A DNA stretch of 64,000 bases. Origin: an uncultured Ignatzschineria sp. GTDB lineage: Bacteria; Pseudomonadota; Gammaproteobacteria; Cardiobacteriales; Wohlfahrtiimonadaceae. Position numbers and translations under genes: made by a program. Location of the stretch: contig CALZEE010000001.1 in the NCBI GenBank assembly GCA_945639195.1, positions 248,001 to 312,000 on the forward strand, in the 5' to 3' direction. Shown piece by piece: positions 54,231 to 64,000 of this stretch. Positions within the stretch are counted from its first letter, which is position 1. The number at the start of each line of letters is the position of its first letter. The notes beneath the pieces are model-generated. The model did not search any database and was not told the DNA's origin. It saw nothing but the letters and a program-made list of their open reading frames with translations.

Positions 54231-56270
54231 TTATGAGAGTAAGAACGATTTTTTAAGGCGATCAATCTCATCACGTACTCTCGCTGCATCTTCAAATTCT
54301 AAGTTCTGCGCATGATTGAGCATCTCTTTTTCAAGCTTTTGCAGATGCTTGGTGAGCTGTTTGGGATCTGTCTTAAATTGATGTTCTTTTTCGATGGCAT
54401 CATCATTAATGATGAGCTTTCCACGATACTCTTTAATATATTCATTTTGTGGACCCGTTTCGCGAGCATCTGACATCACATCATGAATCGCTTTTTTAAT
54501 GGATTCCGGCGTAATCCCATGTTTGATGTTATACGCTTCTTGTAGGGCGCGACGTCTCTCTGTTTCATCAATCGCAAAGCGCATTGCTTTGGTAATTTTA
54601 TTTGCATAGAGAATCGCTTTTCCTTCGACGTTTCTCGCTGCGCGGCCTATTGTTTGAATGAGGGAGCGTTCTGAGCGAAGGAATCCTTCCTTATCAGCAT
54701 CTAAAATCGCTACTAACGACACTTCAGGAATATCTAAGCCTTCTCGAAGTAAGTTAATCCCGATTAAGACATCAAAGACACCAAGGCGAAGATCACGAAT
54801 GATTTCAACGCGCTCAACCGTATCAATGTCCGAGTGAAGATAGCGGACTTTAATCCCATGATCTGCCAAGAAATCGGTGAGATCTTCAGACATTCTTTTT
54901 GTGAGCGTTGTAATAAGTACCCGTTCATTTTTAGCGGTACGCGCAGTGATTTCTGATAGAACGTCATCAATTTGTGTATCCACAGGACGCACTTCAACAA
55001 TCGGATCAAGCAGACCGGTGGGGCGCACTAACTGTTCAACGATCTGATCGGCATGCTCTGCCTCATAAGTGCTCGGCGTTGCAGATACAAAGATGGTTTG
55101 CGGAATTAATGCCTCAAATTCTTCAAACTGCAGCGGGCGGTTATCGAGTGCTGAAGGGAGTCGGAAACCATAATTAACAAGCGTCTCTTTACGCGATCGA
55201 TCCCCTTTGTACATTGCGCCTACCTGAGGAACGGCAACGTGAGATTCATCAATAAAGAAGATGGCATTATCGGGTAAATAGTCAAAAAGCGTAGGAGGGG
55301 GATCGCCGGGATTACGCCCCGAAAGATAGCGCGAGTAATTTTCAATGCCTTGGCAATAGCCGAGCTCAATCATCATTTCGATATCAAATTTGGTACGCTG
55401 CTCAATACGCTGGGCTTCGAGCAGTTTATTTTGGGAACGAAGAGATTCAAGTCGATCCTGAAGCTCAATCTTGATCTGCTCAACCGCGGCAAGAACGCGA
55501 GATTTAGGGGTGACATAATGGCTTGACGGATAGATGGTTAAGCGTGCAACATTCCGAGAGACATGACCTGTCAGCGGGTCAAAGAATGAGAGATTTTCGA
55601 TCTCATCATCGAAGAGCTCGATCCGTACGGCATCGCGTTCACTCTCTGCCGGAAAGACATCAATCACTTCTCCTCTCACGCGGAAGGTTCCGCGCTCGAG
55701 CACGGTATCATTGCGCGTATATTGGAGCTCCACTAAGCGTTTAATCACTTCGCGTTGATCAATGAGTTCTCCTTTTGAAACGTGGAGAATCATATTCATA
55801 TAGTGATTTTTATCGCCAAGACCATAAATTGCCGAAACGGTGGCGATGATGATGGTATCGGGGCGTTCTAAAATTGCCTTTGTCGCAGAGAGACGCATCT
55901 GCTCGATATGATCATTCACCGAGGCATCTTTTTCGATAAAAGTATCGGATGCCGGAACATATGCTTCAGGCTGATAGTAATCATAATAGGAGACGAAATA
56001 TTCCACGGCATTATCGGGGAAGAATTCTTTCATCTCCCCGTAAAGCTGTGCTGCCAATGTTTTATTGGGCGCGAGGATCATCGCGGGTCGTTGAGTTTTC
56101 TGAATCACATTGGCCATGGTAAATGTTTTACCAGATCCTGTTACGCCAAGTAGTGTCTGAAAGGCAAGACCATCGTCTAGCCCTTCAGTCAACGCCTTAA
56201 TGGCAGCGGGCTGATCTCCTGCAGGAGAATAATGTGTGGAAAGCTTGAAACTTGTTCTATCTGACACCAT
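54231..56270 (-). CDS. uvrB: Excinuclease ABC subunit B
   Basis: Damage-verifying helicase-like subunit of nucleotide excision repair. The 679-residue protein has Walker [15 protein letters not shown] (about 39-52), the beta-hairpin [12 protein letters not shown] (about 94-105), FIDESHV (motif II), the helicase C motifs [40 protein letters not shown], and a C-terminal UVR motif ([28 protein letters not shown]). No CTG-N10-CAG SOS box was found in the upstream gap to lon. Confidence 0.97.
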   Translation of the reverse strand: MVSDRTSFKLSTHYSPAGDQPAAIKALTEGLDDGLAFQTLLGVTGSGKTFTMANVIQKTQRPAMILAPNKTLAAQLYGEMKEFFPDNAVEYFVSYYDYYQPEAYVPASDTFIEKDASVNDHIEQMRLSATKAILERPDTIIIATVSAIYGLGDKNHYMNMILHVSKGELIDQREVIKRLVELQYTRNDTVLERGTFRVRGEVIDVFPAESERDAVRIELFDDEIENLSFFDPLTGHVSRNVARLTIYPSSHYVTPKSRVLAAVEQIKIELQDRLESLRSQNKLLEAQRIEQRTKFDIEMMIELGYCQGIENYSRYLSGRNPGDPPPTLFDYLPDNAIFFIDESHVAVPQVGAMYKGDRSRKETLVNYGFRLPSALDNRPLQFEEFEALIPQTIFVSATPSTYEAEHADQIVEQLVRPTGLLDPIVEVRPVDTQIDDVLSEITARTAKNERVLITTLTKRMSEDLTDFLADHGIKVRYLHSDIDTVERVEIIRDLRLGVFDVLIGINLLREGLDIPEVSLVAILDADKEGFLRSERSLIQTIGRAARNVEGKAILYANKITKAMRFAIDETERRRALQEAYNIKHGITPESIKKAIHDVMSDARETGPQNEYIKEYRGKLIINDDAIEKEHQFKTDPKQLTKHLQKLEKEMLNHAQNLEFEDAARVRDEIDRLKKSFLLS

Positions 56271-56408
56271 ATTATTAATAGTCTAACTTATGAAAAAGTA
56301 TAAAAAGCTACTATAGCATAACTTCTAACAATCTAAATTAGGTGTTAAGATCATAGTGGCAGGCATTAGTGCCATAATAAAATTATAAATATTGGAGATA
56401 AAAAACGA

Positions 56409-58859
56409 ATGTCTCAAAAGAAAGATAATTACGCGGAATTACCTATTTTAGCACTTCGCGATCTAGTGGTGTTCCCCGGGATAAAGACGCCGTTATTAGT
56501 CGGTCGTCCACTCTCGATTGGCGCCTTAGAAATGGCCGCAGAAGTTGATGATCGCGTACTATTGATGAGCCTTAAAGATCCGGATGAAGAAGAGGTCTCA
56601 ATGGAGACAATCTATCATACGGGCGTTGTGGTTCGGGTTGTTTCGAGTAAACATTCAAAAGGCGGCTCTTATCAAATTACCGTCGAAGCGATTGAACGCG
56701 TTTCTTTAGTTGAGACGAAAGCCCTCGTTTTTGAAAATAGTGAGGGTCATGCTTATGATTTTATCATGGGGAAATATGCCCTTGCGCCATTTGAAGCAAA
56801 TTTAACAGCTGCAGAAGAGGAGGTTTATTACCTCACTTTTGAGAAGCTTGTGAAAAAACTTTTAGAAAATGCACAAATTAAGCAACTCACGCCTGAAACA
56901 CTTCTTGATGAAAAAGCGCTGTTTCCACTTGTTATGAAGCTCGCATCAGAGATTCCGATGAGTGTTGAGAAGCGTCAAGCAATTCTATCGGAAGAGACAT
57001 TAGGGGCTGCGGCAGACGCTTTAATTCATAACTTGACGGTAGAGCTCAATATTATTGACCTCCAACGCCGTATTCACGGATTAGTTCAGACGCAGATCTC
57101 TAAAAATCAGCGTGAATACTATTTAAATGAGCAGGTTAAAGCGATTCATAAAGAGCTCGATGAGCTTAATGACTCGGGTCTTTCTGAGTTAGAAGAGTTA
57201 GAAGAGACGATTAAGAACGCTAAAATGCCCGTAGAAGCAGAGAGTAAGGCGCTCAATGAAGTAAAGCGTCTTAAATCTATGCCGATGATGTCTGCAGAAG
57301 GTACTGTTGCAAGAACTTATATTGATTGGTTATTGAAAATGCCATGGAACAAGCGTTCTCGCTTACGCTATGGTTTAACGACGGCAAAACGAACATTAGA
57401 TAAAGATCACTCAGGGCTTGAAAAGGTGAAAGATCACGTTTTAGAGCATCTTGCGGTGATTAGCCATACGAAATCTAAAAAAGGCGATATCCTCTGTTTC
57501 ATCGGACCACCTGGGGTTGGTAAAACATCTTTGGCGCGTTCAATCGCAGAAGCAACAGGGCGAGAGTTTGTACGTATGAGCCTTGGCGGTGTTAATGATG
57601 AGTCGGAAATTCGAGGTCATCGTCGTACCTATATTGGGGCAATGCCGGGGAAATTGGTACAGCTTCTCTCGAAAGCGAAGACTAAAAACCCCCTTATTTT
57701 ACTCGATGAACTTGATAAAACCGGCAATAGCCATAAAGGCGATCCTGCTGATGCACTGCTTGAGGTGTTAGACCCAGAGCAAAATAGCACCTTTAATGAT
57801 CATTACTTAGATGTGGATATCGATCTCTCTGAAGTGATGTTTATCGCAACGGCGAATAGTTACAATATTCCAGGTCCTCTTCGTGACCGTATGGATATCA
57901 TTGAGCTTTCAAGTTATACCGAGCTTGAGAAACTTGCGATTGCGAAAGATCATCTCTTACCAGAGGCTTATAAAGAGAATCAGTTAACACGTGAAGAGAT
58001 TGAATTTACGGATGAAGGCTTACTTCAGCTCATTAATCATTACACGAAAGAAGCAGGTGTTCGTAATTTAACGCGTGAAATCAATGCTGTGTGTCGTAAA
58101 TTCATTAAAGAGCGCCTTCTTAGTAAAGATAAAACACGTAAAGGCGAAAAAGTTGATGGCGCAAGAATTGCTCACTATCTTGGCGCATCTAAATATCGTC
58201 ATGGTATTAAAGAAGATGCCCATGAAGTGGGATATGTGAATGGACTTGCGTGGACCCAAATGGGAGGTGATCTTCTAGGCATTGAGGTTGAAGTCTTCCC
58301 GGGGAAAGGTGATCTTATTGTGACAGGAAGCCTTGGCGACGTCATGAAAGAGTCTGTTCGTACAGCCTTAACAGTGATTCGTGCAAGAAGTAGTTATTAC
58401 GGATTGCCAGAGAATTTCTATAAAAAATGGGATGTACATGTACATGCACCTGAGGGCGCTATTCCAAAAGATGGTCCTAGTGCGGGTGCAGCGATCACTT
58501 TAGCGATATTATCCGCATTCTTAGGCGTGCCGATTCGTTCAGATATTGCCATGACGGGTGAAATAACCTTGCGTGGACACGTATTGATCATTGGTGGTTT
58601 AAAAGAGAAGTTAATTGCTGCTGAGAGAGCGGGTATTCGTACCGTGTTGATTCCAAAAGAAAACATGAAAGATTTGGAAGAAGTGCCGGCAAATATTATC
58701 GATGCTTTAGAGATTATTCCTGTTAAAACGTTTGATGAGGTGGTAGATTGTGCGTTAACACAATCACTTACAAGACCAGATGATTGGGAACGCTTTAGTA
58801 GCTTTACCTCGACGCAAGAAGAGGATGATCAGATCAAAAATAGAGCGAAAACGCATTGA
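56409..58859 (+). CDS. lon: ATP-dependent protease Lon
   Basis: AAA+ serine protease of the LonA type, 816 residues. The N-terminal LON domain covers about 10-210 (ELPILALRDLVVFPG). Walker A is GPPGVGKTS (about 367-375), with LILLDELDK as Walker B. The protease domain has the catalytic Ser in PKDGPSAGAAI (about 688) and the catalytic Lys in GGLKEKLIAAERAGI. The gene is followed by hup, as in many proteobacteria, but clpX is not upstream; uvrB is divergent instead. Confidence 0.97.
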   Translation: MSQKKDNYAELPILALRDLVVFPGIKTPLLVGRPLSIGALEMAAEVDDRVLLMSLKDPDEEEVSMETIYHTGVVVRVVSSKHSKGGSYQITVEAIERVSLVETKALVFENSEGHAYDFIMGKYALAPFEANLTAAEEEVYYLTFEKLVKKLLENAQIKQLTPETLLDEKALFPLVMKLASEIPMSVEKRQAILSEETLGAAADALIHNLTVELNIIDLQRRIHGLVQTQISKNQREYYLNEQVKAIHKELDELNDSGLSELEELEETIKNAKMPVEAESKALNEVKRLKSMPMMSAEGTVARTYIDWLLKMPWNKRSRLRYGLTTAKRTLDKDHSGLEKVKDHVLEHLAVISHTKSKKGDILCFIGPPGVGKTSLARSIAEATGREFVRMSLGGVNDESEIRGHRRTYIGAMPGKLVQLLSKAKTKNPLILLDELDKTGNSHKGDPADALLEVLDPEQNSTFNDHYLDVDIDLSEVMFIATANSYNIPGPLRDRMDIIELSSYTELEKLAIAKDHLLPEAYKENQLTREEIEFTDEGLLQLINHYTKEAGVRNLTREINAVCRKFIKERLLSKDKTRKGEKVDGARIAHYLGASKYRHGIKEDAHEVGYVNGLAWTQMGGDLLGIEVEVFPGKGDLIVTGSLGDVMKESVRTALTVIRARSSYYGLPENFYKKWDVHVHAPEGAIPKDGPSAGAAITLAILSAFLGVPIRSDIAMTGEITLRGHVLIIGGLKEKLIAAERAGIRTVLIPKENMKDLEEVPANIIDALEIIPVKTFDEVVDCALTQSLTRPDDWERFSSFTSTQEEDDQIKNRAKTH

Positions 58860-58864
58860 AACAC

Positions 58865-58893
58865 TTGACTTGCGTCGATTGCAGACGTATAAA
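58865..58893 (+). promoter_or_regulatory. Sigma70-type promoter of hup
   Basis: TTGACT (58865-58870), a 17-bp spacer and TATAAA (58888-58893) make the clearest consensus promoter in the window, about 97 bp ahead of the hup start. Confidence 0.85.
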
Positions 58894-58989
58894 TCTATAC
58901 AGAATTAACAAAGTTTGTTAGTTTGATTAGACATAGGCACTGATAAAAGTGCAAATTACATGTTTTTTTAAATAGTAGGAAATAATTTT

Positions 58990-59268
58990 ATGAACAAAAC
59001 TGAATTGATTGCTGCAGTAGCAGAAAAAACGGAAATGACGAAAGTAGCTTCTGCGAAAGCAGTTGAAGCGGTGATGGAAACTATTACTGAAGCGCTCGCA
59101 AGTGGCGATAGCGTAACTTTAATTGGTTTCGGAACATTCACAGTACGTGATCGTGCTGCACGTGTAGGTCGTGACCCACGTAACCCTGAAAAAACAATTC
59201 AGATCAAAGCGTCACGCGTACCAGCTTTCAGAGCAGGTAAAGGCTTACGTGAGTCAGTAAACAAATAA
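58990..59268 (+). CDS. hupB: DNA-binding protein HU (beta-like)
   Basis: A 92-residue nucleoid protein. It opens MNKTELIAAVAEKTEMTKVASAKAVEAV. The core is SVTLIGFGTFTVRDRAARVGRDPRNPEKTIQIKASRVPAFRAGKGLRESV, with the Arg/Pro-rich arm that intercalates DNA (RNPEK instead of the more usual RNPQT). Position after lon points to the HupB/HU-beta orthologue. It has its own strong promoter and terminator. Confidence 0.95.
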   Translation: MNKTELIAAVAEKTEMTKVASAKAVEAVMETITEALASGDSVTLIGFGTFTVRDRAARVGRDPRNPEKTIQIKASRVPAFRAGKGLRESVNK

Positions 59269-59317
59269 GCATTCTTTAGAATAAATTCTATAGAAAACTT
59301 AAACAGAATAATGAGAG

Positions 59318-59350
59318 GGCTTTAGTACAAACGTACTAAAGCCTTTTTTA
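59318..59350 (+). terminator. Rho-independent terminator after hup
   Basis: GGCTTTAGTAC-aaac-GTACTAAAGCC is a perfect 11-bp stem followed by seven T. Confidence 0.93.
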
Positions 59351-59530
59351 ATGGGCTTTTTTTACCCTTTTTACATGATAATTATTTGCGAGCAGTCTTT
59401 GTTGCCCGTGCGATTCATAAAGGTACGGATGATGACTCCGGCATTCGCATAGGGAATAGAGTAGTTTGAAAAGGGGGAAAGCGGTATAATAAACCTCTTT
59501 TTCAAAGAATCGCTAGATTGGAGATTTTAC

Positions 59531-60079
59531 ATGGTAGATGAGAGTCGTATTCCTCAAGGTGTCACTTACGAATTATTACAGGCACAGTTTCAGGGATTAA
59601 ATTTAGCGGAGGCGCAGGGTGTTTTAGTCGCGCTTCTTTGTAGTACATCATTCGATCACTTTAAGGATTGGCTCAAAGAGCTTAATCATATTCGGTTTGA
59701 TGAAGCTGCATTGAATGAAGAGATCTTAAAGATTTTATATGATAAAACGGTTGAAGAGATGAATTCGACAGAGTTCAATCTACGACTCTTGATTGCAGAT
59801 GAAGAACAGATGCAAGAGCGAGTAAAAGGCTTTATTAGCTGGTGTCACGGCTTTAGCTATGGTTTTGGGCTTTCTAGTGCGCTTTATGAACGTTTAGATG
59901 AAGATGGTAAAGACTTTATTCGTTATATTGTTGAATTTTCGGCGCTCGATAGTGATGAAGTGATTGAAGGATTGATGGATGAAGAGGATATGATTGCCCT
60001 TGAAGAGTTGATCGAATTTGTGCGTGTCGGCGCATTGATGCTCTATTTCCATCTGAAAGATCAACCTAAAGTGCATTAA
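59531..60079 (+). CDS. YgfB/YecA (UPF0149) family protein
   Basis: A 182-residue acidic, all-helical protein. The LNLAEAQGVLVALLCS start and the FISWCHGFSYGFG segment (about 100-113) match UPF0149/YgfB. No C-terminal SEC-C zinc motif is present, so it is YgfB-like rather than YecA-like. Cellular role is not clear; some family members modulate gene regulation in Pseudomonas. It has its own upstream gap of about 180 bp after the hup terminator. Confidence 0.82.
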   Translation: MVDESRIPQGVTYELLQAQFQGLNLAEAQGVLVALLCSTSFDHFKDWLKELNHIRFDEAALNEEILKILYDKTVEEMNSTEFNLRLLIADEEQMQERVKGFISWCHGFSYGFGLSSALYERLDEDGKDFIRYIVEFSALDSDEVIEGLMDEEDMIALEELIEFVRVGALMLYFHLKDQPKVH

Positions 60080-60215
60080 TGAGCATCATGTTGGTCAATG
60101 AGATCTGATAGATTCTTTAAAATAAACAGGGAGGGGAAGAGCGCGTTAATTTTATAGCGGTGATGCGGCGGATAGAGATCTTACGTACCACCTCTAATAG
60201 ATTCCCCTCTTTATA

Positions 60216-60989
60216 ATGCAGATGACTTCTTTCATTGATTCACATATCCATTTACAGGCTTCTGAATATTCGGATATTTTAACACTCCTAAGCAATGCGC
60301 GATTAGCGGGCGTCAAAGCGTGGATTATTCCCGGTACGACACTTGATGATCAATCCCGGCAATTAGCCTTGAGAGCACAATATTCAAACTGCTTTAATGC
60401 CTTTGGTTATCACCCTTGGTTTTTAGATGCGCTTCCCGAGAATTGGAAGGAGCGCTTACAGCAAGCAATAGAGAATGATCAACCAATCGCCATTGGGGAA
60501 TGTGGGCTTGATTTTTCACGAGATCATCAGGCTTTGCAGAAAACGGTGTTTGAAGCACACGTTAAGATGGCGGCTGATTTTAAGCTTCCCCTCATTATTC
60601 ATTCTTATAAAGCAGTTGATCAGGTTTTAAAGATTTTAAGACAATATCCTACAGTCACGGGGGTTTTTCATGCTTTTAATGGGAGTCTGCAGCAACTCGA
60701 TCAGCTCTTAGCCTTGGGGTATTATGTAGGGTTTGGAGGCGCTGTAACCTATCCGCGGGCAAAACGACTACAGTCACTTTTAGCTGCCACGCCGCTGGAT
60801 AGATTATTAATAGAAACAGATGGTCCTTATCAAGCTGGGGCTTATGCTGCGCCTCATGAAATTCATTATCCTACTGATTTAGTGAAGATTGCCCATTTTA
60901 TCGCAGAACAAAAATCGCTAGCATGCTCAGAACTTGCTAAGATAACGACAGAAAATGCCATTAATTTATTTAATTTGGAGCTGACATGA
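60216..60989 (+). CDS. TatD-family metal-dependent hydrolase (YjjV-like)
   Basis: A 257-residue TIM-barrel metallohydrolase. Metal ligands are seen in IDSHIHL (HxH, about 8-13), AIGECGLDF (Glu), PLIIHSYKA (His), GVFHAFNGS (His) and LLIETDGPY (Asp). The family includes 3'-5' DNases. YjjV is the closest label, because the text after HxH differs from classic TatD. Its stop overlaps the following start as ATGA. Confidence 0.87.
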   Translation: MQMTSFIDSHIHLQASEYSDILTLLSNARLAGVKAWIIPGTTLDDQSRQLALRAQYSNCFNAFGYHPWFLDALPENWKERLQQAIENDQPIAIGECGLDFSRDHQALQKTVFEAHVKMAADFKLPLIIHSYKAVDQVLKILRQYPTVTGVFHAFNGSLQQLDQLLALGYYVGFGGAVTYPRAKRLQSLLAATPLDRLLIETDGPYQAGAYAAPHEIHYPTDLVKIAHFIAEQKSLACSELAKITTENAINLFNLELT

Positions 60990-62041
60990 CTATCAAAAAA
61001 CCCGCGAGATTATCCCAACTGCTCTCCATTGAGTTTCCGATTATTCAAGCACCGCTTTATCACGGCGGTTCTACCGAGCTAGTTGCGGAGATTTCCAATA
61101 ATGGAGGCCTTGGCATGATTGCTGGTGGGCTCTTAACGCCTGAGGCATTGCAACATGAAATTGCAGCAGTCAAAGCGTTAACAGAGAAACCTTTTGGTGT
61201 GAACTTAATGGTCACCTCTAAAAATGAGATTGATCCATCGCTCTATCAAGATGCACTGTCTCGGATTAAAGGCTTTGCGAGTGCGGAGCTATTAGAGCTT
61301 GAATCACTCAATACCGAGGGTTGGGCGCTCTCTTCATTAGATGACCTTTTGGAGATCCTCATTGAAGAAAACGTGCCTGTTGTGAGTTTCTCTTTTGGGA
61401 TTCCTGGAGCGCTAGAGATTGAGCTTTTAAAAGAAGCCGGCATAAAAATTATTGGGCATTCTACCCATATGCTTGAAGCCCTACTTTGGGAAGAGCGTGG
61501 CGTGGATGCGCACTTCTTACAAGGGCACGAATCAGGCGGAATGCGTCAAACCTTTATTGGAGATGCAGAGCGTCATGCCTTTGGTGCGAGCGCGCTCATT
61601 GCGCAAGCGAATAGCGTATTAGAGAAGCCTTTCATTGTTTCTGGCGGGGTTTACAATAAACCCCTCTTTGCATCGATGATTATTCAAGGAGCCGATGGCG
61701 TTGGAATGGGGACTGCCTTTATGCTCACGCCGGAAGCGGGGTTAAGTGTTGTTGAAGTTGAGAAAATTCAAAAAAGTAATGAATACGATAGCGTATTAAC
61801 CCCTCATTGGACGGGTGTTTTAGGTCGATGCCTGAGTAATACAGGGACGCAAACATTACGCAAAGTTCGTGGTAAAACATTACCCTTCCCAGAGCAACTC
61901 TTTTTAATTCATGCCGCAACGATTGATGAATTAGAGTCTGGAGATCAAAGCGAAGAGTATCAACCTATTTGGGCGAGTGTGAATGCTTCATTTTGTCAGA
62001 GAATGAGTGTAAAAGCATTGATGGAATCATTGGTGAATTAA
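60986..62041 (+). CDS. Nitronate monooxygenase family flavoprotein
   Basis: A 351-residue FMN-binding TIM barrel of the NMO/FabK-like group. Typical parts are FPIIQAPLYHGGSTELVAEISNNGGLGMIAGG, FGVNLMV, HFLQGHESGGMRQ, PFIVSGGVYN, and GADGVGMGTAFMLTPE. Members oxidise alkyl nitronates; 2-nitropropane dioxygenase-like or enoyl-ACP reductase activity cannot be separated from sequence. It is translationally coupled to the TatD-family gene, and a bidirectional terminator follows. Confidence 0.85.
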   Translation: MTIKKPARLSQLLSIEFPIIQAPLYHGGSTELVAEISNNGGLGMIAGGLLTPEALQHEIAAVKALTEKPFGVNLMVTSKNEIDPSLYQDALSRIKGFASAELLELESLNTEGWALSSLDDLLEILIEENVPVVSFSFGIPGALEIELLKEAGIKIIGHSTHMLEALLWEERGVDAHFLQGHESGGMRQTFIGDAERHAFGASALIAQANSVLEKPFIVSGGVYNKPLFASMIIQGADGVGMGTAFMLTPEAGLSVVEVEKIQKSNEYDSVLTPHWTGVLGRCLSNTGTQTLRKVRGKTLPFPEQLFLIHAATIDELESGDQSEEYQPIWASVNASFCQRMSVKALMESLVN

Positions 62042-62161
62042 GGTCTCTATCAGAGGCTTTTTCATCGTCGTCATCATTACTGCTATTTATTTTAATGAGT
62101 ATGATCCGATGGTGAAAGGCATAGGAATCTTTCAGTAAAGACCTTATGAAGATAGACAATT

Positions 62162-62192
62162 AAAAAGGATGCGCATTCACGCATCCTTTTTT
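62162..62192. terminator. Bidirectional terminator
   Basis: AAAAAGGATGCG-cattca-CGCATCCTTTTT is a perfect 12-bp stem with A/T-runs. It lies between the converging nitronate monooxygenase and PhzF-like genes. Confidence 0.92.
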
Positions 62193-62226
62193 GTGTTTCT
62201 ATGATGGCGCAATAACATTGCGGGCA

Positions 62227-63075
62227 TTAATCTTGCCACTGAATGTCGCCCTTACCCATAGGGTGGTTTTTCCCGCCAATCCAGATAGCTTGCTCGATGG
62301 TTTTAAGATAGATGATGCACTCTTGCTTTAATGCCGTTCCTTGCTGAATACGATAGGCGATATCGCCACTATTTTGTAACAGATGCCAGCCCCCTAAGTT
62401 TGCTGCAGCTGATCCGGTCCCACTATCTTCTAAGAGGGCGCCATTATTTAAGTAGAGATATCGAGCATAGATTCCTTCCGGCGATTCAGCCCAGAGATAG
62501 ATCATGCTACGGCCCGGATAGAGCGTGGCATATTCTTCAAAAAGGGGCAGGTTAATCTTGATCTGATCAATTTGGGCGGCATCTTTGATTTGAACAAGCA
62601 ATTGCTCGCTACCACTATTGACCCAGCGTGGTGGATGGAGAATTTGCTGTGCTTCAATGCCGAGCATCTCGCTAGTGAGAGGTATCGTTAAGCGACTCGG
62701 TTTTGAAGTGGGTGTTGCGGGGGCTTTAATCCAGTGAATATTTTCTGAAGTATCAAAATATGCGGAGACTACGCCCGCTGCACAACGAATTTGTTGCACA
62801 GGTTTTTGAGGGCGCAGATTATTAAGAACCTCTAAAGCCCCAATAATCGGATGACCCGCAAAAGGAAGCTCCTGCATCGGCGTATATATATGTAGCTCGG
62901 GGCAATCACTGTGCGGCGCTTCGATAAAAACGGTTTCGGATTGATTGAACATCTTTGCAATTTGCTGCATTGATGTTTTAGATAGTGGTTCTTCGAGCAT
63001 CACGACAGGAAGCGGATTCCCTTGATCTTGTTGGGTTGTAAAAACATTTATCCAATAGTAAGAGCGCTGCGGCAT
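62227..63075 (-). CDS. PhzF-family isomerase-like protein
   Basis: A 282-residue protein of the PhzF/diaminopimelate-epimerase fold: YWINVFTTQQDQGNPLPVVML at the start, SETVFIE with the catalytic-type Glu (about 45), LPFAGHPIIGA, and a C-terminal LEDSGTGSAAANLGGWHL phosphate/dimer loop. No phenazine genes are present, so the substrate is unknown. ATG 63075 with AAGGA upstream is preferred to the frame start at 63123. Confidence 0.83.
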   Translation of the reverse strand: MPQRSYYWINVFTTQQDQGNPLPVVMLEEPLSKTSMQQIAKMFNQSETVFIEAPHSDCPELHIYTPMQELPFAGHPIIGALEVLNNLRPQKPVQQIRCAAGVVSAYFDTSENIHWIKAPATPTSKPSRLTIPLTSEMLGIEAQQILHPPRWVNSGSEQLLVQIKDAAQIDQIKINLPLFEEYATLYPGRSMIYLWAESPEGIYARYLYLNNGALLEDSGTGSAAANLGGWHLLQNSGDIAYRIQQGTALKQECIIYLKTIEQAIWIGGKNHPMGKGDIQWQD

Positions 63076-63160
63076 ATATAAGAATTCCTTGAAACAAGAT
63101 CGAAGCGGAAAATATTCTGGCAAAAATGGGGTGAGGTTCTATTTGCTATAGGGTGCGTGA

Positions 63161-63796
63161 TTATTCATCTGTTTTATTAAGATAGTGACACTCATTGTAG
63201 ACAAGGCAAGAGGCACATCTTGGTTTTCGTGCAACGCAGGTATAGCGGCCATGAAGAATGAGCCAATGATGCGCATCTAAAATAAATTCTTTAGGAATGC
63301 GTTTAATGAGATTATCTTCTACTTCTCGGACATTTTTCCCCGGCGCCAATCCTGTTCTATTAGAGAGTCTGAAGATATGGGTATCAACAGCCATCGTGGG
63401 TTTTCTAAAAGCGGTATTGAGTACGACATTCGCTGTTTTTCTTCCAACGCCCGGAAGGGATTCAAGCGCAGCGCGATCATTAGGGACTTCACCATGATAT
63501 TTTGTGGCAAGAATCTCACAGGTCTTATAGAGATTGGCACCTTTTGAATTATAGAGCCCTAAGGTTTTAATATAGGACTTAATGGTCTCTTCCCCGAGCT
63601 CAAACATGGCTTGTGGTGTATTGGCCGCTTTAAAGAGATTAACCGTGGCTTTATTTACCCCGACATCTGTTGATTGCGCAGAGAGTAGAACCGCCACCAG
63701 CAACTCAAACGTTGAGTGATAGACGAGCTCTGTTTTTGGCTCGGGATTTTCATTACGTAAAATCGTGAAGAAAGACGTGATTTCCGCTTTATTCAT
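63161..63796 (-). CDS. nth: Endonuclease III
   Basis: DNA glycosylase/AP lyase for oxidised pyrimidines. The 211-residue form starting MNKAEITSFF aligns with E. coli Nth from its first residue. The HhH motif is LPGVGRKTANVVLNTAF with the catalytic Lys, followed by VDTHIFR with the catalytic Asp. The [4Fe-4S] Cys set is C-X6-C-X2-C-X5-C (CVARKPRCASC...C). ATGs at 63826 and further upstream are possible; ribosome-binding sites are weak for all of them. Confidence 0.93.
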   Translation of the reverse strand: MNKAEITSFFTILRNENPEPKTELVYHSTFELLVAVLLSAQSTDVGVNKATVNLFKAANTPQAMFELGEETIKSYIKTLGLYNSKGANLYKTCEILATKYHGEVPNDRAALESLPGVGRKTANVVLNTAFRKPTMAVDTHIFRLSNRTGLAPGKNVREVEDNLIKRIPKEFILDAHHWLILHGRYTCVARKPRCASCLVYNECHYLNKTDE

Positions 63797-64000
63797 TAAA
63801 CGTTGATATTCTTTTTTCTGACTCATAATTTGATTGTAACTTCTTATTAAATTCTGTACGGACAAGCTTGCTTAGATTTAAGCATATTACTTTTTGAAGC
63901 AGGATCTGCAACTGTTTTTTCTGAAAGGGTGTGCAGATTAGGATGCTTTGGGGACGAGGCTGCGAAATAACGGGCTATTGATGATGATTAATAGGAGATT

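Noticed and set aside
63938-64000. Possible C-terminal end of a leftward gene at the right edge
   Set aside because: About 20 open codons end in TAA, hydrophobic in part, but too short to tell from chance. The plus strand also shows an AGGAG near the edge that may belong to a gene beginning beyond the window.

Overview
The window is an ordinary-looking stretch of a gammaproteobacterial chromosome of moderate-to-low GC (about 42% by eye). Housekeeping clusters with classic gammaproteobacterial order support this: hfq-hflX-hflK-hflC-purA, ndk-rlmN-pilW-rodZ-hisS-yfgM-bamB-der, proC-yggT, lon-hup. It is not a close Escherichia or Pasteurellaceae relative. A member of the Cardiobacteriales/Wohlfahrtiimonadaceae (for example Ignatzschineria-like) would fit, but this is a guess from composition and layout. 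No rRNA, tRNA, prophage, insertion sequence or CRISPR array was recognised.

Layout. 1-77: start of a leftward HAD phosphatase running off the window. 383-5946: hfq, hflX, hflK, hflC, purA (RNA chaperone, ribosome-rescue GTPase, FtsH-modulating SPFH pair, AMP synthesis). 5961-7334: a cpsG/manB phosphomannomutase interrupted by one in-frame TGA. 7459-12718 (leftward): tgt, lptF, lptG and a large polytopic DUF4153-like protein. 12964-13401: holC. 13403-14046: three tandem copies of a ~217-bp repeat. 14059-17151 (leftward): recN, a small glutaredoxin-like gene with a 12-G tract upstream, and an Acr3/BASS-type exporter. 17458-20418: kdsD and rep. 20425-27321: a cobalamin-uptake locus (unknown membrane protein, TonB, BtuD-like ATPase, BtuC-like permease, cobalamin riboswitch, BtuB, BtuF). 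27680-36342: ndk to der, serving nucleotide balance, rRNA/tRNA methylation, type IV pili, cell shape, outer-membrane assembly and ribosome assembly. 36517-39473 (leftward): a small lipoprotein and tex. 39813-42986: a three-gene unit of secreted retropepsin-like protease, transglutaminase-like 7TM protein and ATP-grasp ligase. 43147-46726: a small membrane protein, ogt, a YeiH-type exporter and a quinone oxidoreductase. 47063-53291 (leftward): ydiJ, zapE, tadA, yggT, proC. 53572-60079: yajQ, uvrB (leftward), lon, hup and a YgfB-family gene. 60216-63796: TatD-family DNase, nitronate monooxygenase, PhzF-like protein and nth.

The strongest sequence-level anomaly is the palindrome TGCCGGCA. I located 23 exact copies in 64 kb where composition predicts fewer than one. 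They lie in two reading frames, on genes of both strands and in intergenic DNA, including an inverted pair beside a terminator. This resembles a DNA-uptake-type or HIP1-type genome-wide repeat. Other items worth attention are the nonsense codon in cpsG, the tandem repeats by recN, the retropepsin/transglutaminase/ATP-grasp operon, the self-contained B12 uptake locus with its own TonB and an unrecognised membrane partner, and an unusually long RodZ.
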